Positions 9,948 through 18,860 are shown, counted from the stretch's first letter. The stretch: 34,322 nt of DNA from Flavobacteriaceae bacterium (GCA_023700885.1 JAMPYA010000003.1:1-34322); one strand, 5' to 3'. A program made the numbers and translations. Notes: a model not told the origin generated them from the letters alone.

Positions 9948-11258
9948 ATGAAAAAAATTATCATTGCTGCATTATTATTGTTTTTAGCAATAACAAATGT
10001 CGAAGCACAAAAAGTATCTTATCAAGAATACGATTTAGACAATGGCATGCATGTTATACTGCATCAAGATAATACTGCGCCGGTTGTAACTGTTTCTGTA
10101 ATGTATCATGTTGGTTCAAAAGATGAAAATCCTGAAAGAACCGGATTTGCACACTTTTTTGAACATTTATTGTTTGAAGGCACCAATAATATACCACGTG
10201 GTGAATGGTTTAAAATAGTAACTGCCAATGGCGGAACTAATAATGCCAATACAACTCAAGATAGAACTTATTATTACGAAGTATTTCCTTCCAATAGTTT
10301 AGAATTAGGACTTTGGATGGAGTCTGAGCGTTTATTACATCCTGTAATTAACCAGATTGGTGTTGATACGCAGAATGAAGTTGTTAAAGAAGAGAAAAGA
10401 TTGCGAGTTGATAATTCACCATATGGTCAATGGACAGCTGAAGTTTTTAAACATTTATTTAAAAATCACCCGTATAAATGGACAGTTATTGGCTCATTAG
10501 AGCATTTAGATGCAGCAACTTTAGAAGAATTTCAAGCATTTAATAAAAAGTTTTATGTTCCTAATAACGCTGTTTTAGTAGTTGCTGGAGATTTGGATAT
10601 TGCCAAAACAAAAAAAATGATTCAAGAATACTTTGGACCAATTCCAAGGGGTGAAAATGTTGTTCGCACAAAGAGTGTTGAGGTTCCAATAGAAGAAGAA
10701 ATAAAAGCAACTTTTAGCGATCCTAATATTCAAATTCCAGCTGTATTTACGGTATATAGAACTCCATCAATGACTACAAGAGATGCAAGAGTTTTAGATA
10801 TGATTTCTACTATTTTAAGTGATGGAAAAAGCTCAAGGTTGTATAAAAAATTAGTTGATGAAAAGAAAAAAGCACTACAAATTGCTGCATTTAATTATTC
10901 TTTAGAAGATTATGGTGCTTATATTGTATTAGCACTTCCTTTAGGAGAAAACACTTTAAGTGATTTAGTTGCTGAAATGGATGAAGAGGTTGTAAAACTA
11001 CAAACTGAATTAATATCAGAAAAAGAGCTTCAAAAATTGCGTAATAAATTTGAAAATCAGTTTGTAAATTCCAATTCAAGTGTCGAAGGAATTGCTAATT
11101 CATTAGCCAATTATTATATGTTATATAAAGATATACATCTCATAAATAATGAAATTGACATCTACAACTCTATTACTAGAGAAGAAATTAAAGATGTGGC
11201 CAATAAGTATTTGAATCCAAATCAACGTTTGGTTTTAGATTATCTACCAAAAAAATAA
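9948..11258 (+). CDS. M16 family zinc metallopeptidase, catalytic-type subunit
   Basis: HFFEHLLFEGT (HxxEH zinc motif) with downstream NEVVKEEKR; signal peptide MKKIIIAALLLFLAITNVEAQ from ATG 9948. Confidence 0.94.
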   Translation: MKKIIIAALLLFLAITNVEAQKVSYQEYDLDNGMHVILHQDNTAPVVTVSVMYHVGSKDENPERTGFAHFFEHLLFEGTNNIPRGEWFKIVTANGGTNNANTTQDRTYYYEVFPSNSLELGLWMESERLLHPVINQIGVDTQNEVVKEEKRLRVDNSPYGQWTAEVFKHLFKNHPYKWTVIGSLEHLDAATLEEFQAFNKKFYVPNNAVLVVAGDLDIAKTKKMIQEYFGPIPRGENVVRTKSVEVPIEEEIKATFSDPNIQIPAVFTVYRTPSMTTRDARVLDMISTILSDGKSSRLYKKLVDEKKKALQIAAFNYSLEDYGAYIVLALPLGENTLSDLVAEMDEEVVKLQTELISEKELQKLRNKFENQFVNSNSSVEGIANSLANYYMLYKDIHLINNEIDIYNSITREEIKDVANKYLNPNQRLVLDYLPKK

Positions 11259-11282
11259 TTAAACGTATTAAAATTATTATCA

Positions 11283-13337
11283 ATGAAAACTAAAATAGTT
11301 TCACTCATCATATTATTTCTGTTATCAATTACTGTAACAGCACAAATAGACAGAAGTCAACAACCAAAATCAGGACCGGCACCTAAAATAAATCTAGGAA
11401 AACCTCAAACATTTGAATTAAAAAATGGTTTAAAAGTATTAGTTGTAGAAAATCATAAATTACCAAGAGTTTCTGCTTCTTTAACTATTGATAATCCACC
11501 AATTTTTGAAGGAGAAAAAGCTGGAACAAGCGGTTTAACAGGAAGTTTATTAGGATCCGGTTCAAAAAAAATATCGAAGAATGCTTTTAATGAAGAGGTT
11601 GATTTTTTGGGAGCTAACGTATCCTTTTCAAGTTCAGGAGCAAGATTAAATGCTCTTTCAAGATATTTTCCTAGAGTACTAGAATTAATGGCCGATGCTG
11701 CTTTAAATCCTGTATTTTCACAAGAAGAATTTGATAAAGAGCGCAATAAATTATTAGACGGGATAAAATCTAATGAAAAAAGTGTAGCAGCGATTGCTGG
11801 AAGAGTACAAAATGTTCTGATGTATGGAAAAAACCATGCATACGGAGAATTTGTTTCTCAAGAAACTGCCAATAATGTAAAATTAGAAGATGTAACCAAT
11901 TTCTACAACACCTATTACAAACCAAACAATGCCTATTTAGTTATTGTTGGCGATGTTAATTTTAAAGAAGTAAAAAAACTAGTAACAAAACATTTCAATG
12001 GTTGGAAAAAAGGGACAATAGCTCCAACTAATTTGCCTGAGGTTGCAAATGTTTCTAAAACTGAAATCAATTTTGTCAATATGCCAAATGCAGTACAATC
12101 GGAAGTAGCTGCTGTAAACACCTTTCAATTAAAAATGAGCGACCCAGATTATCATGCAGTTTTAGTTGCCAATCAAATTTTAGGAGGCGATTTTAACAGT
12201 TACTTAAACATGAATTTGAGAGAAGCGCGTGGCTATACATATGGAGCCAGATCTAGAGTTACTGATGATAAATATATCGGTTCATTTAAGGCTTCAACTA
12301 GTGTTCGAAATATGGTTACAGACAGTACTGTTGTTGAGATGATGAAAGAAATTAAACGTATTAGAACAGAAAATGTAACCGAAGAAGCTTTAAAAAATGT
12401 AAAAGCCGGTTATATGGGCAAATTTGTCATGGCTTTAGAACAACCTTCAACTATTGCGCGTTACGCTTTAAACATCAAAATAAATAATTTACCAGAAAAC
12501 TTCTACGAAACTTATCTAGAGAAAATTAATGCGGTAACTATTGAAGATATTCAACGTGTTGCGCAAAAATATTTCAATGTAGATAATGCTCGTATTGTTA
12601 TTGCCGGCAAAGCGCTAGATGTAATTCCTAACTTAGAAAAAACGGGTTATAAAATTAATTATTTTGATATTTATGGCAATTCAACTACGAAAACCGAACT
12701 TTCTAAACCGATTCCAAGCGGAGTAACAATCAATACTGTTTTTGATAATTATTTTAAAGCTATTGGCGGTAAAGAAAAAGCAAATACTATTAAAAGTATC
12801 GTTACCAATGCCGAAGCCAATATTCAGGGAATGACTTTACAAATGACCACCAAACAAATGGCTCCTAATAAATTTTCTATGGCGATGTCTATGATGGGTA
12901 ATGTAATAAATCAACAAGTTTTTGATGGTGAAAAAGGATATGCAATGCAAATGGGTCAGAAAATGCCACTTCAAGGCGAACCTTTAGATAAACTTAAAGA
13001 AACTTCATTTCCGTTTCCAGAAAATGGATATCTTAAAAAAGCGGAACTATTAAAAGTAGAACCTATTGATGGTAATGATGCTTTTGTAGTTAAAGTTGGT
13101 ACCGATATTACTGTTTATTATGATATTAAAAGTGGTTTAAAAATAAGTGAAGTAACTACTCAGAAATTGCCAAACGGACAAGAAATGACTCAAGTCATCA
13201 AATATTCAGATTATAAAGAAGTGGAAGGTATTAAATTTCCTCATATGTTAAAAATGAGTGTAGGCCCACAATTAATCGATTTAATTGTAAAAGATATTAA
13301 AGTAAATCAAGGTGTTACTACAACAGATTTTCAATAA
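11283..13337 (+). CDS. M16 family peptidase-like protein, non-catalytic-type subunit with an additional C-terminal LolA-like domain
   Basis: Signal peptide MKTKIVSLIILFLLSITVTAQ; M16 fold motifs (NAYLVIVGDVNFKEVKKLV; LNMNLREARGYTYGARS); no HxxEH at the expected position (GTSGLTGSLLGSGSKK); ~200-aa C-terminal extension with LolA-like flavour. Confidence 0.9.
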   Translation: MKTKIVSLIILFLLSITVTAQIDRSQQPKSGPAPKINLGKPQTFELKNGLKVLVVENHKLPRVSASLTIDNPPIFEGEKAGTSGLTGSLLGSGSKKISKNAFNEEVDFLGANVSFSSSGARLNALSRYFPRVLELMADAALNPVFSQEEFDKERNKLLDGIKSNEKSVAAIAGRVQNVLMYGKNHAYGEFVSQETANNVKLEDVTNFYNTYYKPNNAYLVIVGDVNFKEVKKLVTKHFNGWKKGTIAPTNLPEVANVSKTEINFVNMPNAVQSEVAAVNTFQLKMSDPDYHAVLVANQILGGDFNSYLNMNLREARGYTYGARSRVTDDKYIGSFKASTSVRNMVTDSTVVEMMKEIKRIRTENVTEEALKNVKAGYMGKFVMALEQPSTIARYALNIKINNLPENFYETYLEKINAVTIEDIQRVAQKYFNVDNARIVIAGKALDVIPNLEKTGYKINYFDIYGNSTTKTELSKPIPSGVTINTVFDNYFKAIGGKEKANTIKSIVTNAEANIQGMTLQMTTKQMAPNKFSMAMSMMGNVINQQVFDGEKGYAMQMGQKMPLQGEPLDKLKETSFPFPENGYLKKAELLKVEPIDGNDAFVVKVGTDITVYYDIKSGLKISEVTTQKLPNGQEMTQVIKYSDYKEVEGIKFPHMLKMSVGPQLIDLIVKDIKVNQGVTTTDFQ

Positions 13338-13355
13338 ATATTAATTTATCATTTT

Positions 13356-13385
13356 AAAAAGCGATTGAAATTTCAATCGCTTTTT
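13356..13385. terminator. Bidirectional intrinsic terminator between convergent M16 operon and DMT transporter
   Basis: Palindrome AAAAAGCGATTGAAATTTCAATCGCTTTTT, with A-run and T-run flanks. Confidence 0.85.
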
Positions 13386-14254
13386 TTATTAGCAACATAC
13401 ACTCCACTTAAAATAATAGATGCTGCAATAAATTGTACTGTTTCAAATTTTTCGCCATCAGCAATTCCCCACATTACGGCAACTATCGGAATTAAATAGG
13501 TTACCGATGAAGAAAAAACCGGAGATGAAATTTGAATTAATTTGTTAAAAAATACTTTTGCAAAGGCTGTCCCGGCAATTGCCAAAATTATTACATACCC
13601 AAATGATGCGGTAGTTTTTTCATTTAGTTCAAAAGTTGTAAAAAATCCGGTAAAAATTAAAACTACTAGTGCGGGTATAATTAATAATAAAAAGTTGCCG
13701 GCTGTAATACTTAAAGCATCTAAATCATTCAAATGCTTTTTTATTATATTAACATTAAAAGAATAACCTAATGTTGAGGTAATGGCTAATAAAGCATACC
13801 AATAATTTTGATCTGGATTTAACTCTGAACCTTTAAAGATTAATAATCCTGTGCCAACAAATCCAATTATAATACCATACAATTGATTTCTAACAAAAGT
13901 AAAATCAAAAATTAAAGCACCAATAATAATAGTAAATAGTGGCAAAAGTGAATTTAAAATAGATGCAACAGAACTGTCAATTCCGGTAATTGCAAAGGCA
14001 TACATAAATGCCGGAAAAAAAGAACCTAATAATGCCGTCATTAAAATATATTTCCAATGATATCTTTCAATTTTAAGAATACTTCTGAAACCTATAATTA
14101 ATAAGAATGTTGCTGTTATTAATATTCTAAATGCACCCACCTGAAATGGTGTAAACCCTATTAAAGCTTTTTTAATTAATATAAATGAACTCCCCCAAAC
14201 TAAGGATAGTATAATTAAAATAAACCAACGTAATTGACGATTATTCATGTACAA
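13373..14254 (-). CDS. EamA/DMT superfamily transporter
   Basis: 293-aa hydrophobic ORF with two EamA-like halves (LSLVWGSSFILIKKALIGFTPFQVGAFRI; SSSVTYLIPIVAVMWGIADGEKF). Confidence 0.9.
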   Translation of the reverse strand: MYMNNRQLRWFILIILSLVWGSSFILIKKALIGFTPFQVGAFRILITATFLLIIGFRSILKIERYHWKYILMTALLGSFFPAFMYAFAITGIDSSVASILNSLLPLFTIIIGALIFDFTFVRNQLYGIIIGFVGTGLLIFKGSELNPDQNYWYALLAITSTLGYSFNVNIIKKHLNDLDALSITAGNFLLLIIPALVVLIFTGFFTTFELNEKTTASFGYVIILAIAGTAFAKVFFNKLIQISSPVFSSSVTYLIPIVAVMWGIADGEKFETVQFIAASIILSGVYVANKKSD

Positions 14255-14407
14255 TTTTAAGATTACAAAGTTCTAATAAATTAATATATTATACTTATTT
14301 CCAACTACTTTTTTACTGATTGAACTAATTAATTAACCTTCAATTAGTTCAATAATTTCTTAAATAAATTTATTTATTAATTTTTTGTTAAAATTTTCTA
14401 AATATTA

Positions 14408-14440
14408 TTTGGTAATTAAATAATTTTATCAATATCTTTG
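14408..14440 (+). promoter_or_regulatory. Bacteroidota-type promoter (TTTG-N21-TATCTTTG) for the small lipoprotein gene
   Basis: TTTG at 14408-14411, 21-nt spacer, TATCTTTG at 14433-14440; gene start at 14474. Confidence 0.55.
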
Positions 14441-14473
14441 TCGTCTTAATTAAAGAATTTAAATTTTTAAAAG

Positions 14474-14653
14474 ATGAAATTATTAAACGGATTATTAGTT
14501 GTTGCTTTTGTAAGCATGTTAGCTATCTCTTGTAAAGATGCTAAACCAGCTGAAGAAGTTGTAGAAGAAGCTCCTGTTGTAGAAGAAGTAGCTGTTGACA
14601 CAACTGTTGTAGCTGACACTGTTGCTGTTGCTGAAGAAGTAGTAGCTCAGTAA
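14474..14653 (+). CDS. Small (59 aa) acidic, Val/Ala/Glu-rich predicted lipoprotein
   Basis: Not in the ORF track (probably under its length cut-off). MKLLNGLLVVAFVSMLAISCKDAKPAEEVVEEAPVVEEVAVDTTVVADTVAVAEEVVAQ*: signal peptide with Cys20 and low-complexity tail, predicted promoter upstream and terminator downstream. Confidence 0.8.
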   Translation: MKLLNGLLVVAFVSMLAISCKDAKPAEEVVEEAPVVEEVAVDTTVVADTVAVAEEVVAQ

Positions 14654-14702
14654 TTTTGATTTTTGGCGATTAAATCGCTAAACAAATCAAATTCAAAAAA
14701 TT

Positions 14703-14728
14703 AAAGCCACGCTAAGCGTGGCTTTTTT
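14703..14728. terminator. Strong intrinsic terminator, probably bidirectional, between the small lipoprotein gene and gldD
   Basis: AAAGCCACGC-taa-GCGTGGCTTTTTT: 10-bp GC-containing stem and T-run; A-rich on the other side. Confidence 0.9.
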
Positions 14729-14743
14729 AATATATATATAACT

Positions 14744-15310
14744 TTAATTTTTCCATTTAAATGTTTCTATTAAATGTCTAATATCCTTTTCGATATAACG
14801 AACTGCCGGAAGAATTGAATCATAATGAGGTTTTGAGTAAAAATAAAGTGCTCCAGTTACCACATTTTTAGAACTATCTGTAATATTGAACTGTATATTT
14901 GAAGCAGCATTTCCTTCAACAAAAAATATTTTACTATAAACCTTTCTTTCCGTATTTTCAAAAGATTGAGAATTAATAGCGTCTGCTTTTATAGTGTGCT
15001 CAAAAGTTAATTTTTCCACTTCTTTTAAAACCTCTTCAATATTATTATTTACAGGTCTATAGGTAATATAAATTTTTGCTTTTAAATCTTCATAATTTAA
15101 CTCCATCCAACAATTGTTTTTATAATTAATTGTTGCCAATTCTGATTTTTCAAACTCAAAATTGCAATTACTTTTAATTAAATTATACTGAGCTTTTGGA
15201 TATTCTAACTTTAAATAAGCTTTAGGTTTTGGATAAGCCTCGTCTTTACATGATGTAAAAACTACTGTAAATAAAACAAATAATACAATTGTGAGTTTAT
15301 AATTAAACAT
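14744..15310 (-). CDS. gldD: Gliding motility lipoprotein GldD
   Basis: 188 aa; lipoprotein signal (FTSCKDEAYPKPKAYLKLEYPKAQY), followed upstream by gldE and ssb as in other Flavobacteriia. Confidence 0.92.
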   Translation of the reverse strand: MFNYKLTIVLFVLFTVVFTSCKDEAYPKPKAYLKLEYPKAQYNLIKSNCNFEFEKSELATINYKNNCWMELNYEDLKAKIYITYRPVNNNIEEVLKEVEKLTFEHTIKADAINSQSFENTERKVYSKIFFVEGNAASNIQFNITDSSKNVVTGALYFYSKPHYDSILPAVRYIEKDIRHLIETFKWKN

Positions 15311-15334
15311 TTAATAACTGTTTAAATGGATTTT

Positions 15335-16645
15335 TTAATCAACCATATCTAAAATGGTGACTTTTATTTGTTTGATTCGTTTGCGATCTAGCAATTCAAT
15401 TTTAAATTTAAGATTAGAAAACGTTATTTCTTCATTTTTACGTAAAAATCTACCTGTAATTTCTAGTATAAAACCAGCTAAGGTTTCAGATTCACCTTTA
15501 AATTCTTCAAAATTTTCTTCATCTAAATCTAATACTTTATAGAAATCTTTCAGGTTCGTTTTGCCATCAAATAAATAATTATACTTATCTATTTTAGTGT
15601 AAAACAAATCTTCATCATCAAATTCATCGCTTATATCACCTACAATTTCTTCAATAATATCTTCTAGCGTAATAATGCCGCTGGTCCCTCCATATTCATC
15701 AACAACTACTGCAAAGTGAATTTTCTTTTCTTGAAACTCTAACAATAAATCATCCAACTTTTTATTTTCTGGTACAAAAAATGGTTTTCGTATTAATTGT
15801 TTCCAATCATAATCTTCTTCATTTAAATAGGGTAAAATATCTTTTGCGTAAAGAACGCCTATAATATTATCAATATTTTCGCCATAAACAGGATTTCTAG
15901 AAAATCCATTTTCAATAATTTTTTCTACAATTTCTTTAAAAGTACAGCTTTCTGCAAAAGCAATGATATCCATTCTTGGTTTCATGACTTGACTTGTATC
16001 TGTATTTCCGAAATTGATAATCCCTTCTAAAATTTTTTGCTCTTCTTTAGTTGTTGCATTATCTGATGTTAATTCTAAGGCTCTTGACAGCTTTTCTACC
16101 GAAAGATATCCTTTCTTTTTTGCCAACTTCTTTTCTATTAAGGATGTTAAATTAATTAAGGGATAGGTAAATGGTGAAAGTAAAAAATTGAGTAATTGTA
16201 ATGGAATTGATATAAACGATGCAAATTTCAATGCGTTTCTGCTCGCAAATAATTTTGGTATAACTTCTCCAAATAACAAAATTAGAAAGGTTATTAGTAT
16301 TACTTCAATTATAAACCTTATAAAATAGATTTCAATTCCTTTGAAAAAAAACTCACTAATACCTGCAAAAAGCAGTACAATTAATATATTAACAAAGTTA
16401 TTAGATATTAAAATGGTTGCTAATAACTTTTGAGGATTTTGCAATAATTCTGATACTCTTAGAATTTGATTTTTTTTAGAGTTTTCATCTAAATCACTAG
16501 CCTTAAGAGAAAAAAAAGCTACTTCAGCTCCAGAAATAAGCGCTGAAAAAATCAATAAAATAATTATTGAAATAATTGACCAGATTACTGTCCAATTAAT
16601 TTCATTAAAATTCTCGAATAAAAATTGAAAAGAGTCTGTATCCAA
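15335..16645 (-). CDS. gldE: Gliding motility-associated protein GldE (CNNM/CorC-like, DUF21 + CBS + transporter-associated domain)
   Basis: 436 aa; TM-rich N-terminus (ALISGAEVAFFSLKASDL), CBS region (HFAVVVDEYGGTSGIITLEDIIEEIVGDI), adjacent to gldD. Confidence 0.92.
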   Translation of the reverse strand: MDTDSFQFLFENFNEINWTVIWSIISIIILLIFSALISGAEVAFFSLKASDLDENSKKNQILRVSELLQNPQKLLATILISNNFVNILIVLLFAGISEFFFKGIEIYFIRFIIEVILITFLILLFGEVIPKLFASRNALKFASFISIPLQLLNFLLSPFTYPLINLTSLIEKKLAKKKGYLSVEKLSRALELTSDNATTKEEQKILEGIINFGNTDTSQVMKPRMDIIAFAESCTFKEIVEKIIENGFSRNPVYGENIDNIIGVLYAKDILPYLNEEDYDWKQLIRKPFFVPENKKLDDLLLEFQEKKIHFAVVVDEYGGTSGIITLEDIIEEIVGDISDEFDDEDLFYTKIDKYNYLFDGKTNLKDFYKVLDLDEENFEEFKGESETLAGFILEITGRFLRKNEEITFSNLKFKIELLDRKRIKQIKVTILDMVD

Positions 16646-16661
16646 ATTTTAAATATTAGAT

Positions 16662-17114
16662 TTAGAATGGTAAATCATCTTCTTGCTCACTACTTATAGT
16701 ATCGTTATTTTCAGATGACATCGTTGGTTTTTGAACTGTAGATTTGACAGATACAGGCATTACACCATCATCTGTTACTTTTTTAGTAGATAAAAACATC
16801 ATCTCAGTAACCTGAATTTCTGTAGTATATCTTTTGATTCCGTCTTGTTCGTACTCGCGATTTTTTATTTTTCCTTCACAATATACTTTATCGCCTTTGC
16901 TTAAATATTTCTCACAAATTTCGGCAAGTTTATTTCTAACAACTATGTTATGCCAATCTGTAGTAGTTACCTTCTCACCAGTTTGTTTATTGGTATAACT
17001 CTCGTTAGTTGCTATTGGAAATCTTGCAATACAATTTCCTCCTTCAAAATAATGAGTTTTAACTTCATCGCCCAAGTGACCAATTAACATCACTTTATTT
17101 AGTGTTCTTGCCAT
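16662..17114 (-). CDS. ssb: Single-stranded DNA-binding protein
   Basis: 150 aa OB-fold SSB: MARTLNKVMLIGHLGDEVK..., acidic C-terminal tip DDLPF. Confidence 0.96.
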   Translation of the reverse strand: MARTLNKVMLIGHLGDEVKTHYFEGGNCIARFPIATNESYTNKQTGEKVTTTDWHNIVVRNKLAEICEKYLSKGDKVYCEGKIKNREYEQDGIKRYTTEIQVTEMMFLSTKKVTDDGVMPVSVKSTVQKPTMSSENNDTISSEQEDDLPF

Positions 17115-17130
17115 ATTTTATTTCTTTTCT

Positions 17131-17138
17131 CAAATGTA
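17131..17138 (-). promoter_or_regulatory. -7 box TACATTTG upstream of ssb-gldE-gldD
   Basis: Plus-strand CAAATGTA; 16 nt upstream of the ssb ATG; no confident -33 element. Confidence 0.4.
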
Positions 17139-17146
17139 AGGAAAAA

Positions 17147-18208
17147 TCAATCAAATTTAAATTGTTTCAAAAAATTAGCAATTAAAATGGGAACTGGAAA
17201 TTCATTAATTGTATTCCAATCAGTATTTAATTGTTGATTATTGGGTGTTCTTATAATCCAAAATTTTGTCAACAAATTGCGATGTGTTAATTTATGTCGA
17301 ATTGGAATTTCATTGTATAATTGAATATTTATTTCTGAATTGTTAAAGATTGAAATAAATAATGGATGAGAAATAAATTCATTTACTCCTATTTCTATAG
17401 GGCTTTCTATAAGTGGAAATTGATATAAATGCTTCCAAATACCTTTACCATTTCTTTTTTCTAATATCAATTTATTATTGGTTGATACAATTACTAAATA
17501 GTTTAAATGAATTGTGGTGATTTTTACTTTGTTCTCTTTAACTGGCAACAATTTTTGTTTGTTGTCTTTAAGTGCCAAGCAACCATCATTTAAGACACAG
17601 ATTTCACAAGCTGGATTTTGAGGTTTACAAACAGTTGCTCCTAATTCCATTATTGCCTGGTTATAATCACCGGGATTTTCAAACGGCACTAATTTTTGTG
17701 CTAATTCTCTAAATTCTTTAATTCCTTTGGATGAATTTATAGGAGTTTCAATATTAAAATATCTTGATAAAACACGATATACGTTTCCATCTACAACGGC
17801 TTTTGATTCATTAAAACAGATACTTGCAATTGCTGAAGCGGTATAATCTCCAATTCCTTTTAGTTTAATTAATTTATGATATGAGTTTGGAAATTCACCA
17901 TTTAATATATTTATAATATGTTTTGCGGAAAAGTGTAAATTTCTAGCACGTGAATAATAGCCCAATCCTTGCCATAACTTTAAAACAGTATTTTCATCGG
18001 CACATGCCAAATCATGAAGTTTTGGAAAAGTCTCAATAAACTTGTAAAAATAAGGCATTGCTTGATCAACACGAGTTTGTTGCAACATAATTTCAGACAA
18101 CCAAACATAATATGGATCTGGTTCTTCACGCCAAGGCAAGTTTCTTTTATTTTGTAAATACCACGTAATTAATTTGTTAGAAAAATCCATATTGAGTTTA
18201 AAAGGCAA
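17147..18208 (-). CDS. mutY: A/G-specific adenine glycosylase MutY
   Basis: LPWREEPDPYYVWLSEIMLQQTRVDQAMPYF, LKGIGDYTASAIASICF, FeS loop CKPQNPACEICVLNDGC (C-x6-C-x2-C-x5-C). True start is probably the internal ATG at 18190 (MDFSNKLITWYLQNKRNLPWR). Confidence 0.95.
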   Translation of the reverse strand: MPFKLNMDFSNKLITWYLQNKRNLPWREEPDPYYVWLSEIMLQQTRVDQAMPYFYKFIETFPKLHDLACADENTVLKLWQGLGYYSRARNLHFSAKHIINILNGEFPNSYHKLIKLKGIGDYTASAIASICFNESKAVVDGNVYRVLSRYFNIETPINSSKGIKEFRELAQKLVPFENPGDYNQAIMELGATVCKPQNPACEICVLNDGCLALKDNKQKLLPVKENKVKITTIHLNYLVIVSTNNKLILEKRNGKGIWKHLYQFPLIESPIEIGVNEFISHPLFISIFNNSEINIQLYNEIPIRHKLTHRNLLTKFWIIRTPNNQQLNTDWNTINEFPVPILIANFLKQFKFD

Positions 18209-18278
18209 AAATAAGGTATTTATGTAATTAAATTTTAACTAATTAGCTTTTAGTAATAGATTATTTATGTTATATTTG
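18206..18278. promoter_or_regulatory. Divergent promoter region: TATTTTTG (minus, 18206-18213) for mutY and TATATTTG (plus, 18271-18278) for HU
   Basis: Both boxes match TAnnTTTG and face the divergent genes. Confidence 0.5.
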
Positions 18279-18319
18279 CACCTCAAAATTTAAACATAAA
18301 AACTTAAATATATTTTAAA

Positions 18320-18610
18320 ATGACAAAAGCGGATATCGTATCAAAAATTTCAGATAAATCTGGAATAGAAAAAGCAGATGTTTTGGCAACAGTAGAAGCC
18401 TTCATGAATGAAGTAAAAACTGCTTTAGAAAATGGTGACAATGTTTATTTAAGAGGGTTTGGTAGCTTTATTATTAAAGAAAGAGCTGAAAAAACTGGAA
18501 GAAATATTTCAAAAAACACTACTATTAAAATTCCGGCACACAACATTCCATCATTCAAGCCTTCTAAAGTATTTGTTGAAGGAGTAAAAAATAAGGTAGC
18601 AGTTAAATAG
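18320..18610 (+). CDS. HU/IHF family DNA-binding protein
   Basis: 96 aa: MTKADIVSKISDKSGIEKADVLATVEAFMNEVKTALENGDNVYLRGFGSFIIKERAEKTGRNISKNTTIKIPAHNIPSFKPSK. Confidence 0.96.
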   Translation: MTKADIVSKISDKSGIEKADVLATVEAFMNEVKTALENGDNVYLRGFGSFIIKERAEKTGRNISKNTTIKIPAHNIPSFKPSKVFVEGVKNKVAVK

Positions 18611-18648
18611 TTAATTGCTTAAAGTTTAACCTATAAAATATTATAATT

Positions 18649-18741
18649 ATGCCAAGTGGTAAAAAAAGAAAGAGAACAAAGATCTCTACTCACAAACGTA
18701 AGAAAAGATCTAGACAAAACAGGCATAAAAAGAAAAAGTAA
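18649..18741 (+). CDS. 30-aa highly basic protein, possibly ribosome-associated
   Basis: Not in the ORF track. MPSGKKRKRTKISTHKRKKRSRQNRHKKKK*. No acidic residues, more than half Lys/Arg; sits between HU and rng. Confidence 0.75.
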   Translation: MPSGKKRKRTKISTHKRKKRSRQNRHKKKK

Positions 18742-18762
18742 GCTAGTCTTACTTTTTCTTTT
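18728..18762 (+). terminator. 15-bp hairpin overlapping the stop codon of the 30-aa gene; candidate terminator/attenuator before rng
   Basis: AAAAGAAAAAGTAAG-ctagt-CTTACTTTTTCTTTT: perfect 15-bp stem, TAA stop (18739-18741) inside the 5' arm. Confidence 0.6.
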
Positions 18763-18784
18763 AAATTAACGTTCATTGAAAAAT

Positions 18785-18860
18785 GATTTTGTTTAACAAC
18801 AAAATCTAATGGGTTAACCCCCAAGTTTACATTATCAACCCATCTATACAAAATGTATAG
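18785..18860 (+). promoter_or_regulatory. Structured rng 5' leader: 9-bp hairpin, GGGTTAACCC palindrome and 7-3-7 palindrome
   Basis: GATTTTGTT-taac-AACAAAATC (18785-18806), GGGTTAACCC (18811-18820), CTATACA-aaa-TGTATAG (18844-18860), all upstream of the rng ATG at 18879. Confidence 0.45.

Noticed and set aside
10891-12121. Minus-strand ORFs 10891-11079, 11453-11746, 11933-12121
   Set aside because: Antisense to the two M16 genes, no domain or promoter support.
13542-13766. Plus-strand ORF inside the DMT transporter gene (and 15354-15542 inside gldE)
   Set aside because: Low-information antisense ORFs over well-supported coding genes.
14729-14742. TATATATATA run as a phase-variation tract
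   Set aside because: Short dinucleotide run in a convergent intergenic region after a terminator; no coding or promoter context.
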